A stretch of 64,000 nucleotides of DNA from Oscillospiraceae bacterium. GTDB lineage: Bacteria > Bacillota > Clostridia > Oscillospirales > Oscillospiraceae. Positions 32,470 through 40,775 of the stretch are shown here, piece after piece. Every line of letters begins with the position of its first letter. The first letter of the stretch is position 1. The notes below the pieces were generated by a model. It did no database searches, was not told the DNA's origin, and was given only the letters and a program-made list of their open reading frames with translations. A program made the position numbers and the translations under genes. The stretch lies in the NCBI GenBank assembly GCA_015067835.1, contig SVLS01000002.1, forward strand, positions 62,001 through 126,000. The letters run 5' to 3'.

Positions 32470-33906
32470 ATGGAAATGGATAAGGATTTGGCGGCGCGGC
32501 AGGAAGCGCGGCTTTTGTGCCGACAGGCAGAACGCGCCCAAAAAATTCTCGGAAATTTCTCTCAGGAAAAATTGGACAGCATTGTGGAAAACATCGCCAA
32601 GAAGTTTTATGCCGCCTCGGAGGAGCTGGCAGAGCTGGCGGCAAAGGAGACCGGCTTCGGCAATGCCGGGGATAAAACAACAAAAAACCGCTTCGCCTCT
32701 CAGGAGGTGGCCAAAGCGGTGCGGGATATGAAAACCGTGGGACTATTGCGGGAAATTCCGGAGAAAAAGCTGTGGGAAATCGGTGTTCCCGTGGGTGTCA
32801 TCGGGGCAATCGTCCCCAGCACCAACCCCACCTCTACAATATGCTATAAGGCAATCATCGCCATTAAAAGCGGCAATACGCTGGTGTTCTCACCCCATCC
32901 CAAGGCGCTGGAATGCAGTTTGCGTGCCGCAAGACTGGTGGCTTCTGCCGCAGAGGAAGCCGGAGCGCCTCCCGGTACGGTAAATTGCCTGAGTCTGGCA
33001 TCAATGGCCGGATGTCAGGAGCTGATGAGCGCGCCGGAGGTGCGGCTGATTTTGGCAACCGGCGGTCCGGGAATGGTCAGAGCCGCCTATTCCTCGGGAA
33101 AACCGGCTATTGGTGTGGGTGCAGGCAACGGCCCGGCCTATATTCACCACTCGGCAGATGTTTCTCAGGCACTTGCCTGCATTGCGCAATCCAAGACCTT
33201 TGATTTCGGGACGGTTTGCGCTTCCGAGCAGAGCATTATTGTGGAAAAAAGTATGGAACAGGCGGTGCGGGAGGAAGGCGCAAGACAGGGCTTCTATTTT
33301 ATGTCTGCCGAGGAAGCCGGGCGGCTTGCAAGATTACTGTTTCGTCCCACCGGTGCCCTCAATCCGGAAATCGTGGGAAAGAATGCCGGTTTTCTGGCGG
33401 AAAAGGCAGGCTTTTCCGTTCCAAAGGACACGAAGGTGCTGGTGGCAAGGGAGCAGGAGGCCGGGCCGACCCGTCCCTATTCTATGGAAAAGCTGTGTCC
33501 TGTTCTGGCCTTTTTTGTAATGGACAGCGAGGACGCGATTTTGGAAAAGGCGGTGGAGGTGCTGACCCACGAGGGTGCAGGTCATACCTTTGCAATCCAC
33601 GCCCAGGATCGGGCAGTGGTGGAGAAATTTGCTCTGAAAATTCCTGTCTCCCGTTTCTTGGTCAATACACCGGCGGCGCTGGGCGGCATTGGTGCGACAA
33701 CGGCGCTGTTTCCTGCCTTGACCCTGGGGTGCGGTGCTGCGGGTGGAAGTGCATCCTCCAACAATATCTCACCCTTGGATTTAATCAATATTCGCCGGGT
33801 AGCCTGGGGTGCGGCACAGCCCCCTGAAGCAGCTCCGGCAGATACAGATCTGGTGGCATTGCTGACGGAAAAGCTTATGCAACGCCTCAATAAGGAGGTA
33901 CTATGA
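32470..33906 (+). CDS. eutE: Acetaldehyde dehydrogenase (acetylating), EutE
   Basis: A 478-residue CoA-acylating aldehyde dehydrogenase converting acetaldehyde to acetyl-CoA with NAD+. The catalytic Cys250 lies in KTFDFGTVCASEQ; the cofactor region includes PVGVIGAIVPSTNPTSTICYK and GVGAGNGPAYI. The first ~18 residues form an amphipathic helix that could serve as an encapsulation peptide. It overlaps eutB by four bases (ATGA). Pairing with eutG gives redox balance inside the shell. Confidence 0.93.
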   Translation: MEMDKDLAARQEARLLCRQAERAQKILGNFSQEKLDSIVENIAKKFYAASEELAELAAKETGFGNAGDKTTKNRFASQEVAKAVRDMKTVGLLREIPEKKLWEIGVPVGVIGAIVPSTNPTSTICYKAIIAIKSGNTLVFSPHPKALECSLRAARLVASAAEEAGAPPGTVNCLSLASMAGCQELMSAPEVRLILATGGPGMVRAAYSSGKPAIGVGAGNGPAYIHHSADVSQALACIAQSKTFDFGTVCASEQSIIVEKSMEQAVREEGARQGFYFMSAEEAGRLARLLFRPTGALNPEIVGKNAGFLAEKAGFSVPKDTKVLVAREQEAGPTRPYSMEKLCPVLAFFVMDSEDAILEKAVEVLTHEGAGHTFAIHAQDRAVVEKFALKIPVSRFLVNTPAALGGIGATTALFPALTLGCGAAGGSASSNNISPLDLINIRRVAWGAAQPPEAAPADTDLVALLTEKLMQRLNKEVL

Positions 33907-35267
33907 TACTCAAAACAGTTCTAGCCGGAAAAACCTATGTTTTCCGGGATATAAAAGAGGTTTTGGCCAAGGCCAACGAGGAGAAGACCGGCGATAAGCT
34001 GGCCGGTCTGGCAGCAGAGACCGCCCAGGAGCGGATTGCCGCCAAGGTGGTGCTGTCCGCCCTGACCTTGGGGGATTTGCGGGAAAATCCTGTCGTTCCC
34101 TATGAAAAGGATGAAGTGACGCGAATCATTCAGGATGATGTGAACGAGCCCACCTATCAGCAAATCAGAAATTGGACGGTGGCAGAATTCCGGGAGTGGC
34201 TGCTGTCGGAAAAAACCACCGGCGCGGATATTCGGCGCATCAGCCGGGGCTTGACCTCTGAGATGGTGGCGGCGGTAGCGAAGCTGATGAGCAATCTGGA
34301 TTTGATTTACGCCGCCAACAAAATTGCCGTTACCGCCCATTGCAACACCACCATTGGCTTGCCGGGAACCCTTTCCTGCCGTCTGCAGCCCAATCACACC
34401 ACCGACGACCCGGAGGGTATTACGGCTTCGGTGCTGGAGGGCTTGAGCTTTGGTGCAGGCGATGCGGTCATCGGCCTGAATCCCGTCACCGACTCGCCGG
34501 AGCAGGTGGGGAAAATTCTCCGCCGTTTTCAGGAAATCAAGGAGCATTGGGCCATTCCTACCCAAATATGCGTGCTGGCGCACATTACCGCGCAGATGAA
34601 GGCGGTACGCGCCGGTGCACCCTGCGATTTGATTTTCCAGTCCATTGCCGGCTCGGAGGCGGGAAATGCAGCCTTTGGCTTCAACGCTGAAACCGTAGCG
34701 GAAGCCCGCGCCCTTTTGCTCCGGGATGGAACGGCTGAGGGTCCGAATGTAATGTATTTTGAGACCGGGCAGGGCTCGGAACTGAGCTCCAACGCCCATC
34801 ACGGGGCAGACCAGGTGACCATGGAAGCCCGGTGCTACGGCTTTGCCAAGCGTTTTCAGCCCTTTTTGGTCAATACGGTAGTGGGCTTCATCGGTCCGGA
34901 GTATTTGTATGATGCCCGGCAGGTTACCCGTGCCGGTCTGGAGGACCATTTTATGGGCAAGCTCACCGGCATTCCTATGGGCTGTGACTGCTGCTATACC
35001 AACCACATGAAGGCGGATCAGAACGACATTGAGAATCTGGCAACCTTGCTGACGGTGGCAGGCTGCAACTATTTTATGGGCATTCCCCACGGGGATGATA
35101 TTATGCTCAACTACCAGACCACCGGCTTCCGGGAGACTGCTGCTTTGCGGGAAATTACCGGAAAGACTGCCATTCCGGCGTTCCAGAAATGGCTGGAAAA
35201 AATGGGCTTTGTGGAAAACGGCAAGCTGACGGCAAAAGCCGGCGACGGCTCGTGTCTGCTGTTTTAA
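33903..35267 (+). CDS. eutB: Ethanolamine ammonia-lyase, large subunit
   Basis: A 454-residue TIM-barrel subunit, full length, that with EutC and adenosylcobalamin splits ethanolamine into acetaldehyde and ammonia. Conserved stretches include HCNTTIGLPGTLSCRLQPNH, GDAVIGLNPVTDSPEQ, FETGQGSELSSNAHHGADQ and PMGCDCCYTNHMKADQND, which line the substrate and cobalamin cleft. Strong family match; eutC follows 12 bases later. Confidence 0.97.
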   Translation: MILKTVLAGKTYVFRDIKEVLAKANEEKTGDKLAGLAAETAQERIAAKVVLSALTLGDLRENPVVPYEKDEVTRIIQDDVNEPTYQQIRNWTVAEFREWLLSEKTTGADIRRISRGLTSEMVAAVAKLMSNLDLIYAANKIAVTAHCNTTIGLPGTLSCRLQPNHTTDDPEGITASVLEGLSFGAGDAVIGLNPVTDSPEQVGKILRRFQEIKEHWAIPTQICVLAHITAQMKAVRAGAPCDLIFQSIAGSEAGNAAFGFNAETVAEARALLLRDGTAEGPNVMYFETGQGSELSSNAHHGADQVTMEARCYGFAKRFQPFLVNTVVGFIGPEYLYDARQVTRAGLEDHFMGKLTGIPMGCDCCYTNHMKADQNDIENLATLLTVAGCNYFMGIPHGDDIMLNYQTTGFRETAALREITGKTAIPAFQKWLEKMGFVENGKLTAKAGDGSCLLF

Positions 35268-35279
35268 GGAGGGGTGACC

Positions 35280-36188
35280 ATGAACAAAGAAGAACTGTCT
35301 GCAATGATTGCAGAGATTTTATCGGGAATGGGAAAGCAGCCTATGGTAAAGGGCAGTGAGTATAAGCCCACCCACGAAGAGCCCCAGCCATCCCAGGAGC
35401 ATTTCCACCCGGGGGAGTTTGTGCCTGATGTTACAAAACTGAATCTGCGCCAGCTGTATCTGGTGGACAACCCTGCCGACGGGGAAAAATTCCGAAAAAT
35501 GAAGGAAAGCACGCCCGCCCGTCTGGGGTCAGGTCGGGCGGGTCCCCGCTATAAAACCGTCACGATGCTTCGCTTCCGGGCAGACCACGCGGCAGCGCAG
35601 GATGCAGTATGGGCGGAGCTGGAAGCGGATTTTGCCAAGGAGCACGGTTTGCTTCCCACCAAAACCAAGTGCAATGACAAGGAAGAATATCTCACCCGTC
35701 CGGATTTGGGACGATGCTTTGACGAGCATAATGCCAAGGCCATCAAGGGCGTGATTGATAAGCCGCCGCAGGTACAGCTTGTAGTCGGTGACGGTCTTTC
35801 CGGTGCTGCCATTGCCGCCAACGCTATGGACTGCCTTGCGGCGATGAAGGATGGCCTGAAGGCCAGAGGAATCCAAACGGGAAAGGATATTTTTGTCAAA
35901 TATTGCCGGGTGGGTGCCGGCGATGCCATTGGCGACATTACCGGCTGTGAGCTGGTTTGTGTACTGGTGGGCGAACGCCCCGGTCTGGTAACGGACAAAA
36001 GTATGTCCGCCTATATCACCTATCGTCCCCACACCGGCGTCTCCGAGTCCAGCCGGACGGTGGTCAGCAATATTCACGCCCAGGGAACGCCGGCCTATGA
36101 GGCAGGTGCGTATATTGCGGAGTTGATTGAAACGATTCTGAAAAAGAAGGTCTCCGGCGTGGGGCTTCATTTGGAGGCGGCGCAATGA
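35280..36188 (+). CDS. eutC: Ethanolamine ammonia-lyase, small subunit
   Basis: A 302-residue EutC, which carries the cobalamin-binding domain. An N-terminal amphipathic helix (NKEELSAMIAEILSGMGKQP) separated by a proline/glutamate linker resembles the encapsulation signal of other EutC proteins. The core shows ARLGSGRAGPRYKT, LVVGDGLSGAAIAANA and VLVGERPGLVTDKSMSAY. The ATG at 35280 follows GGAGGGG. It shares four bases with eutL. Confidence 0.95.
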   Translation: MNKEELSAMIAEILSGMGKQPMVKGSEYKPTHEEPQPSQEHFHPGEFVPDVTKLNLRQLYLVDNPADGEKFRKMKESTPARLGSGRAGPRYKTVTMLRFRADHAAAQDAVWAELEADFAKEHGLLPTKTKCNDKEEYLTRPDLGRCFDEHNAKAIKGVIDKPPQVQLVVGDGLSGAAIAANAMDCLAAMKDGLKARGIQTGKDIFVKYCRVGAGDAIGDITGCELVCVLVGERPGLVTDKSMSAYITYRPHTGVSESSRTVVSNIHAQGTPAYEAGAYIAELIETILKKKVSGVGLHLEAAQ

Positions 36189-36814
36189 TTCCTGTCAATA
36201 TTTTGGCAGTTCGGTATCTGCCGGGTGCTGACCCCGGGCTTTCCAAGGCGCTGGGCGCATCGGCAGGGCATTCCAGCCTGGGTATCCTCACCACGGATTG
36301 TGATGATGCCACCTATATTGCGCTGGATGCCGCCACCAAGGAGGCAGATGTGGAGGTGGCTTATGCCCGCAGCTTTTATGCCGGTGCGGCCAACGCTTCC
36401 ACCCCCAATGCCGGCGAGGTGATTGGAATTCTGGCAGGGGCAAGTCCCGGTGCGGTGCGAAGCGGTATGGATGCGGCCATCGCCCAGCTGCGCAGAGTGA
36501 GCTTTGAGGAGGTCAATGGCGTTCCTTATCTGGCGCATACCGTCAGCGCCGTGGGCACTTATTTGTCCCGGGAGGCGGATGTTCCTGTCGGAAGCGCTAT
36601 TGCCTATCTGATTGCACCGCCGCTGGAGGGAATGTATGCAATGGATGCGGCATTGAAGGCCGTGGATGTAAAGTTATGTAAACTATATGCACCGCCCAGT
36701 GAGACGAATTTCGGCGGCGGTTTGCTCAGCGGAACGCAAAGCGCCTGCGAGGCGGCCTGCCGTGCCTTTTCTGAGGCGGTGGCGGAGGTTGCGGGGCGGC
36801 CATACGCGCCGTAA
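36185..36814 (+). CDS. eutL: Microcompartment shell protein EutL
   Basis: A 209-residue tandem-BMC shell protein that forms trimers with a gated central pore. It starts with the EutL hallmark NILAVRYLPGADPGLSKAL and contains LGILTTDCDDATYIALD, YARSFYAGAANAS and, near the end, YAPPSETNFGGGLLSGTQSACE. Slightly shorter than the Escherichia coli protein but intact. Confidence 0.94.
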   Translation: MIPVNILAVRYLPGADPGLSKALGASAGHSSLGILTTDCDDATYIALDAATKEADVEVAYARSFYAGAANASTPNAGEVIGILAGASPGAVRSGMDAAIAQLRRVSFEEVNGVPYLAHTVSAVGTYLSREADVPVGSAIAYLIAPPLEGMYAMDAALKAVDVKLCKLYAPPSETNFGGGLLSGTQSACEAACRAFSEAVAEVAGRPYAP

Positions 36815-36852
36815 AGTGTTGCGCATATCGTTTGCAGAAGGAGTGAGGAATT

Positions 36853-37458
36853 TTGGAAAGTGGGCTACAGGCCGTTACTGATGCGGTACTGCGGCGGTTG
36901 TTTGTGGAGTTGGAAGCTTCCGGACGCCACGCTCATATTACCCGGGAGCAGGCAATGCACCTGTTTGGACATCCGCTGACCCCCAAAAAGCCCCTGTCCC
37001 AGCCGGGGCAGTATCTGGCCAATGAGCGGCTTACGGTTCTCGGACCAAAGGGGGAATTTCAAAACGTGGCGGTTCTCGGGCCGGAACGAAAGGAAGCCCA
37101 GGTGGAAATCTCCCTGACCGATGGCCGGGTGCTGGGACTGAATGCCCCCATTCGGCTGTCCGGAGATGTGGAAAACTCTCCCGGAATTTCCCTGTTGGGA
37201 CCCAAGGGGCGGGTAGACCTTGACCGGGGCTTGATTGTTGCTCAGCGGCACATCCATCTGTCCCCGGAGGCGGCAGAGCATTTTTGCGTCCGGGATGGGC
37301 AAAAGGTGCGGCTGGAGACCTTTACCCGGCGACCGTGTATTTTTGAAGAGGTCATTGTGCGCGTTTCTCCGAATTTTTCCCCGGCGGTGCATCTGGATTA
37401 TGACGAGGCCAACGCCTGCGGTTTTGCTGCAGGAGATTTTGGGAGGATTTTGCAATGA
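36853..37458 (+). CDS. pduL: Phosphotransacylase, PduL type
   Basis: A 201-residue PTAC-family enzyme that makes acetyl-phosphate from acetyl-CoA and frees CoA inside the shell; it replaces the Pta-like EutD of Salmonella. Two related halves carry the zinc-binding histidines in SGRHAHITREQAMHLFG and VAQRHIHLSPEAAEHF. The N-terminal SGLQAVTDAVLRRLFVELEAS is an amphipathic helix, a likely encapsulation peptide. The start is TTG, with AGAAGGAG 9 bases upstream. It overlaps the next gene by four bases. Confidence 0.9.
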   Translation: MESGLQAVTDAVLRRLFVELEASGRHAHITREQAMHLFGHPLTPKKPLSQPGQYLANERLTVLGPKGEFQNVAVLGPERKEAQVEISLTDGRVLGLNAPIRLSGDVENSPGISLLGPKGRVDLDRGLIVAQRHIHLSPEAAEHFCVRDGQKVRLETFTRRPCIFEEVIVRVSPNFSPAVHLDYDEANACGFAAGDFGRILQ

Positions 37459-37853
37459 ACCGGGCATTTTTAGTGGGAAAAGCACCGCCTCTGTCACTGG
37501 GCTACGAATATTGCGACACACCGCCCTATGATGCGGTAGTTATCGGCTCGCTGACGCTGCCACAGCTGCTGCGCTTTCGCGAGGGAGAGGTGCTGTCTGC
37601 CTTGGCAGAGGGCACGCCGGTGTTTCTCTATACCCCCGGGCTGCCGCAATCGACGAAAAACCGCGCCTTATCGGCCAGTTTGACGGCAGCGCAGCGGGAG
37701 CTGAAAAATTGGGGGATTATTTTCACTGACGGCGGACAAAAGCGGCTGATTACTGCCGAAGAGGCCAGAGCGATGCGCCGCAGTGGACGAAAACCCGGAC
37801 CCGGGGCAGTTTTGACGCCCTTGGCGAAGGAAATATTGGAGGGATTGGATTGA
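37455..37853 (+). CDS. EUT-operon protein of unknown function
   Basis: A 132-residue soluble protein with no recognised motif. It starts MNRAFLVGKAPPLSLGYEY, has an alternating strand/helix pattern (YDAVVIGSLTLPQLLRF, GTPVFLYTPGLPQ, GIIFTDGGQKRLITAEEA) suggestive of a small Rossmann-like fold, and ends with a Pro/Gly-rich basic segment and a short helix. It overlaps both neighbours by four bases, so is made with the shell proteins. A small unassigned gene occurs at the same place, between the phosphotransacylase and eutN, in other Firmicutes EUT operons; a comparison with PduM is tempting but unproven. Confidence 0.75.
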   Translation: MNRAFLVGKAPPLSLGYEYCDTPPYDAVVIGSLTLPQLLRFREGEVLSALAEGTPVFLYTPGLPQSTKNRALSASLTAAQRELKNWGIIFTDGGQKRLITAEEARAMRRSGRKPGPGAVLTPLAKEILEGLD

Positions 37854-38098
37854 AGATTGGCTTGGTTTCCGGCTCTGTATGGGCTACACGAAAAGCCGCC
37901 TGTCTCCAGGGACAGACTTTTCTGGTGGTAAAGGTGGGGCAGGAACAAATGGTGGCCGCCGATCAGGTAGGAGCCGGTATTGGCGACCGGGTGCTTCTGA
38001 TTACCGGCACAGCCGCTTCCCGGTACTGTATGGATGCACCGGTGGATGCTGTTGTGGTGGCGATTTTAGACCCGGAGGGAAGCAATGAACGCCCATAG
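37850..38098 (+). CDS. eutN: Microcompartment vertex protein EutN (CcmL family)
   Basis: An 82-residue BMC-P protein that forms pentamers to cap shell vertices. It shows KIGLVSGSVWATRKAACLQG, FLVVKVG, AADQVGAGIGDRVLLITGTAA and DAVVVAILD in the family order. The start is TTG (TTGA overlap with the preceding gene), with GGAGGG 7 bases upstream. It overlaps eutH by 14 bases. Confidence 0.92.
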   Translation: MKIGLVSGSVWATRKAACLQGQTFLVVKVGQEQMVAADQVGAGIGDRVLLITGTAASRYCMDAPVDAVVVAILDPEGSNERP

Positions 38099-39167
38099 TA
38101 TTTTAATCGCCGTTATGGCAGTTTTTGCGGTGCTGGGTGCATTGGATCGCATCATCGGCAACCGATTCGGCATTGGGCAGGAGTTTGAAAACGGCATTTT
38201 GGCAATGGGCTCCTTGGCCATTGCAATGATTGGTATCATCTGCCTCGCACCGGTTCTGGCATCGGTGCTTCGACCGGTGGTGGTGCCGGTATACAATTTT
38301 CTGGGTGCGGACGGCGCGATGTTTGCCGGCACCATTTTGGCCTGCGATATGGGCGGTGGCCCTCTGGCACAGGAATTGGCAGGCTCTGACCAAGCCGCTC
38401 TTTTGGGCGGCGTGATCACCGGCTCTATGCTGGGTGCTACTGTGGTGTTTACCATTCCTGTGGCGATGGGTATTTTGCAGGAGTCCGACCGTCCGTTTTT
38501 GGCAAAGGGCATCCTCTGCGGCATCGTTACCATCCCTGTGGGGGTGCTGGTTGGCGGATTGGTAGCAGGCTTTCCTGTTTTGATGGTTCTTCGGAACCTC
38601 ATTCCCATTGTCCTGATTGCCCTGCTGATTGCACTGGGTCTGTGGAAATGGGAAAAGGGAATGATCCGGGGCTTCGGCTGGTTTGGAAAGGGCATTATTG
38701 CGCTGATTACCGTTGGACTTGTTGCCGCCATCGTGGAGAGTCTTACCGGCTTTACGGTAATACCCGGTATGGCACCCATTGAGGAGGGCTTCCAAACCGT
38801 CGGCGCCATTGCCATTGTGCTGGCCGGTGCGTTTCCTCTGGTTTTTGCGCTTACGAAGCTTTTGAAAAAGCCTCTGCTGAAGCTGGGGGAAAAGCTGGGC
38901 ATCAATGACCATTCGGCTGCCGGTCTGGTGGCAAGCCTTGCCAATTCCATTGCCACTTTTGAGATGGTCAAGCGGATGGACAAACGGGGAAAGGTGGTCA
39001 ATGTAGCCTTTGCGGTGAGTGCCGCTTTCGTGTTTGGCGACCACATGGGCTTTACAGCTGGCTTCGCCCCGGAGATGCTCCCGGCGGTGATTGCTGGCAA
39101 GCTGGCCGGCGGTGTCAGTGCTGTGGTCGTGGCGCTGCTGCTGACAAGAAAAGAGCAAAAGGAATGA
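38085..39167 (+). CDS. eutH: Ethanolamine permease EutH
   Basis: A 360-residue transporter with about ten membrane helices. It includes GNRFGIGQEFENGILAMGSL, LACDMGGGPLAQELAG and FGDHMGFTAGFAPEMLP, conserved in EutH. It supplies ethanolamine, most usefully at low concentrations or low pH where the free base does not diffuse in. Start overlaps eutN. Confidence 0.93.
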   Translation: MNAHSILIAVMAVFAVLGALDRIIGNRFGIGQEFENGILAMGSLAIAMIGIICLAPVLASVLRPVVVPVYNFLGADGAMFAGTILACDMGGGPLAQELAGSDQAALLGGVITGSMLGATVVFTIPVAMGILQESDRPFLAKGILCGIVTIPVGVLVGGLVAGFPVLMVLRNLIPIVLIALLIALGLWKWEKGMIRGFGWFGKGIIALITVGLVAAIVESLTGFTVIPGMAPIEEGFQTVGAIAIVLAGAFPLVFALTKLLKKPLLKLGEKLGINDHSAAGLVASLANSIATFEMVKRMDKRGKVVNVAFAVSAAFVFGDHMGFTAGFAPEMLPAVIAGKLAGGVSAVVVALLLTRKEQKE

Positions 39168-39225
39168 ACCGCGCCGCTTTTGAAGAAGCGTGGGAATATT
39201 TTTAATAATGAAAGGAATAAAAGGT

Positions 39226-39525
39226 ATGGATACAAATTCTCTTGGTATGATTGAAACAAAGGGTCTGGTAGGCGCAATCGAAGCTGCCGATGCAATGGTT
39301 AAGTCTGCAAATGTGCAGCTGGTGGGCAAGGAGCAGGTCGGCGGCGGTCTGGTTACCGTGATGGTGCGCGGTGATGTGGGCGCTGTCAAAGCCGCGACGG
39401 ATGCCGGCGCAGCTGCCGCAGAAAAGGTGGGGGAGCTGGTCTCTGTCCATGTGATTGCCCGTCCCCATACTGAGGTGGACGCTATTTTGCCCACCAAGCG
39501 CAGCACGCCTAACGCCAAGCAGTAA
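39226..39525 (+). CDS. eutM: Microcompartment shell protein EutM (BMC-H)
   Basis: A 99-residue single-BMC-domain protein forming the hexameric facets of the shell. [20 protein letters not shown], the [20 protein letters not shown] pore/helix region and [10 protein letters not shown] are all standard. The ATG at 39226 has AAAGGAA upstream. It is the only BMC-H gene in the operon. Its stop overlaps the start of eutT (TAATG). Confidence 0.96.
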   Translation: MDTNSLGMIETKGLVGAIEAADAMVKSANVQLVGKEQVGGGLVTVMVRGDVGAVKAATDAGAAAAEKVGELVSVHVIARPHTEVDAILPTKRSTPNAKQ

Positions 39526-40211
39526 TGCTGTACACGGAGGAAAATGTCCGGGATAATCTGCGCAACCGGGACGGGAAAAGGGTCTTTTTTCTGGGTAGGG
39601 AGGACAAGCTAACCTCTGCTGCCCGGGATTTTCTCACCCGGGAGCGCATACCCATTCTTCCGGCAGAGCAGGCGAAAATCGAAACCTACCGGCTGCTCAA
39701 TGGCGCATATCTTTCGGAAAAACCGGAGCAGATGACCCACCTGAACGGGGATATTTTGGTGCTGAAAACCCATCCGAGAATCAGCTTCCGGGGAGCGATG
39801 GATACGCTGGAGGCGGAATTGTTGTTATGTCAACTGGTTGTGGATAAAAAAACAGCCGCGGCGGTGGAAGAGATCCTCAATTATGCCCGACTGATGATAC
39901 GCTGTGATGTATTGAATGAGCCGCTTCCCAGCCAAAAGCTGTGCGGCTTGACGCCGGAACAGCTGCGCAGTCACAGCCACCGTCCCCAGGAATATTACGG
40001 GCAGCCTCATTTTATGCCCCAGGTGACGGACGGAGAGGAAATTCTCCGGCTGAACCGCTGCCGTTGCGCCGCCCGGCAAGCGGAATTACAGGCTGTGCGG
40101 GCGTTTCTGGATGAGGACGGAAATCCCACCCGCCCGGATTTGCTGCAGGGGCTGAATCGGCTGAGCAGTATGCTGTATATTCTGATGATTCAATGTAAAA
40201 AGGACAGATGA
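39525..40211 (+). CDS. eutT: Corrinoid adenosyltransferase, EutT-like
   Basis: A 228-residue protein ending the EUT operon. It carries FRGAMDTLEAELLLCQLVV, resembling the core helix of EutT/PduO-type ATP:cob(I)alamin adenosyltransferases, and a later H..H and CRC region (HFMPQVTDGEEILRLNRCRC) that may bind metal. The role would be to make adenosylcobalamin for EutBC. The N-terminal 40 residues resemble the EutT opening ([12 protein letters not shown]). Family membership is likely; metal ligands do not align cleanly with the Salmonella HX11CCX2C motif. Confidence 0.8.
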   Translation: MLYTEENVRDNLRNRDGKRVFFLGREDKLTSAARDFLTRERIPILPAEQAKIETYRLLNGAYLSEKPEQMTHLNGDILVLKTHPRISFRGAMDTLEAELLLCQLVVDKKTAAAVEEILNYARLMIRCDVLNEPLPSQKLCGLTPEQLRSHSHRPQEYYGQPHFMPQVTDGEEILRLNRCRCAARQAELQAVRAFLDEDGNPTRPDLLQGLNRLSSMLYILMIQCKKDR

Positions 40212-40277
40212 CGGAAGAGACGCACCTCTTCCGTCCTCGCTGACGCTCGGCCACCCTCCCCCAAGGGGAGGGCTTTG
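40210..40277. repeat. Dispersed repeat, CACCCTCCCC family, copy 2
   Basis: Second copy of the sequence at 788-855, starting inside the eutT stop codon; ends with a CCTCCCCC/GGGGAGG hairpin. Confidence 0.65.
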
Positions 40278-40297
40278 TTTGATGTCTCTATTTTGTA

Positions 40298-40420
40298 TGT
40301 CATTCCGAGGGAGCGCAGTGACCGTGGGAATCTCCCGGTGCGCAGTATGTTACCGCGAAATGTGTCGATAGATGTTACCAGGAGATTGCCACGTCGGGCT
40401 TACGCCCTCCTCGCAATGAC
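40298..40420. repeat. Composite palindromic repeat, copy 3 (123 bp, core reversed)
   Basis: Left end TGTCATTCCGAGG and right end CTCCTCGCAATGAC as in copies 1 and 2, but the inner core (GTGTCGATAGATGTTACCAGG) is the reverse complement of theirs. Confidence 0.8.
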
Positions 40421-40461
40421 AGAGGACAGTTTGCAATGACGTGGGAAGTCCCTCTTATCAC

Positions 40462-40491
40462 AAAAACCCACACCGGTTGGTGTGGGTTTTT
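40462..40491. terminator. Bidirectional terminator between the EUT operon and the hisS operon
   Basis: Perfect 13-bp arms AAAAACCCACACC / GGTGTGGGTTTTT with a GGTT loop. Confidence 0.92.
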
Positions 40492-40492
40492 C

Positions 40493-40774
40493 TCAGCAAT
40501 AATAGCCGGCATTTAGCAGGCGTGACAGAGCGGTATTGGCTTGCTCATCCGTAAACAGGGAGGTGAACCGCTTGTCCACCACCAAGGCCTCCAGACTCAG
40601 CTCCAGATGCTTCTTGTCTGCCAAAAGAAAGAAGCCGTCACTTTCCCGATGGCCGTCCATACACCGACGGGCGGTTTTTAACGCGTCTGCCGCTTCTACC
40701 GGACGCATTCGTATGCCCAGACCGGCGGCAGCTTCCCGCGCCTGCGCCCAGGCGGCAATGAATTTTTCTTCCAT
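40493..40774 (-). CDS. Small protein of unknown function downstream of hisS
   Basis: A 93-residue protein with no family I recognise. It is mixed helical (EEKFIAAWAQAREAAAGLGI, EAADALKTARRCMDGHR) with a central FFLLADKKHLELSLEALVVD segment and a C-terminal helix ending in Tyr-Cys. No signal or membrane segment. Its start is one base from the hisS stop and its GGAG site lies within the end of hisS, so it is co-translated. It ends right at the terminator. Confidence 0.65.
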   Translation of the reverse strand: MEEKFIAAWAQAREAAAGLGIRMRPVEAADALKTARRCMDGHRESDGFFLLADKKHLELSLEALVVDKRFTSLFTDEQANTALSRLLNAGYYC

Positions 40775-40775
40775 C

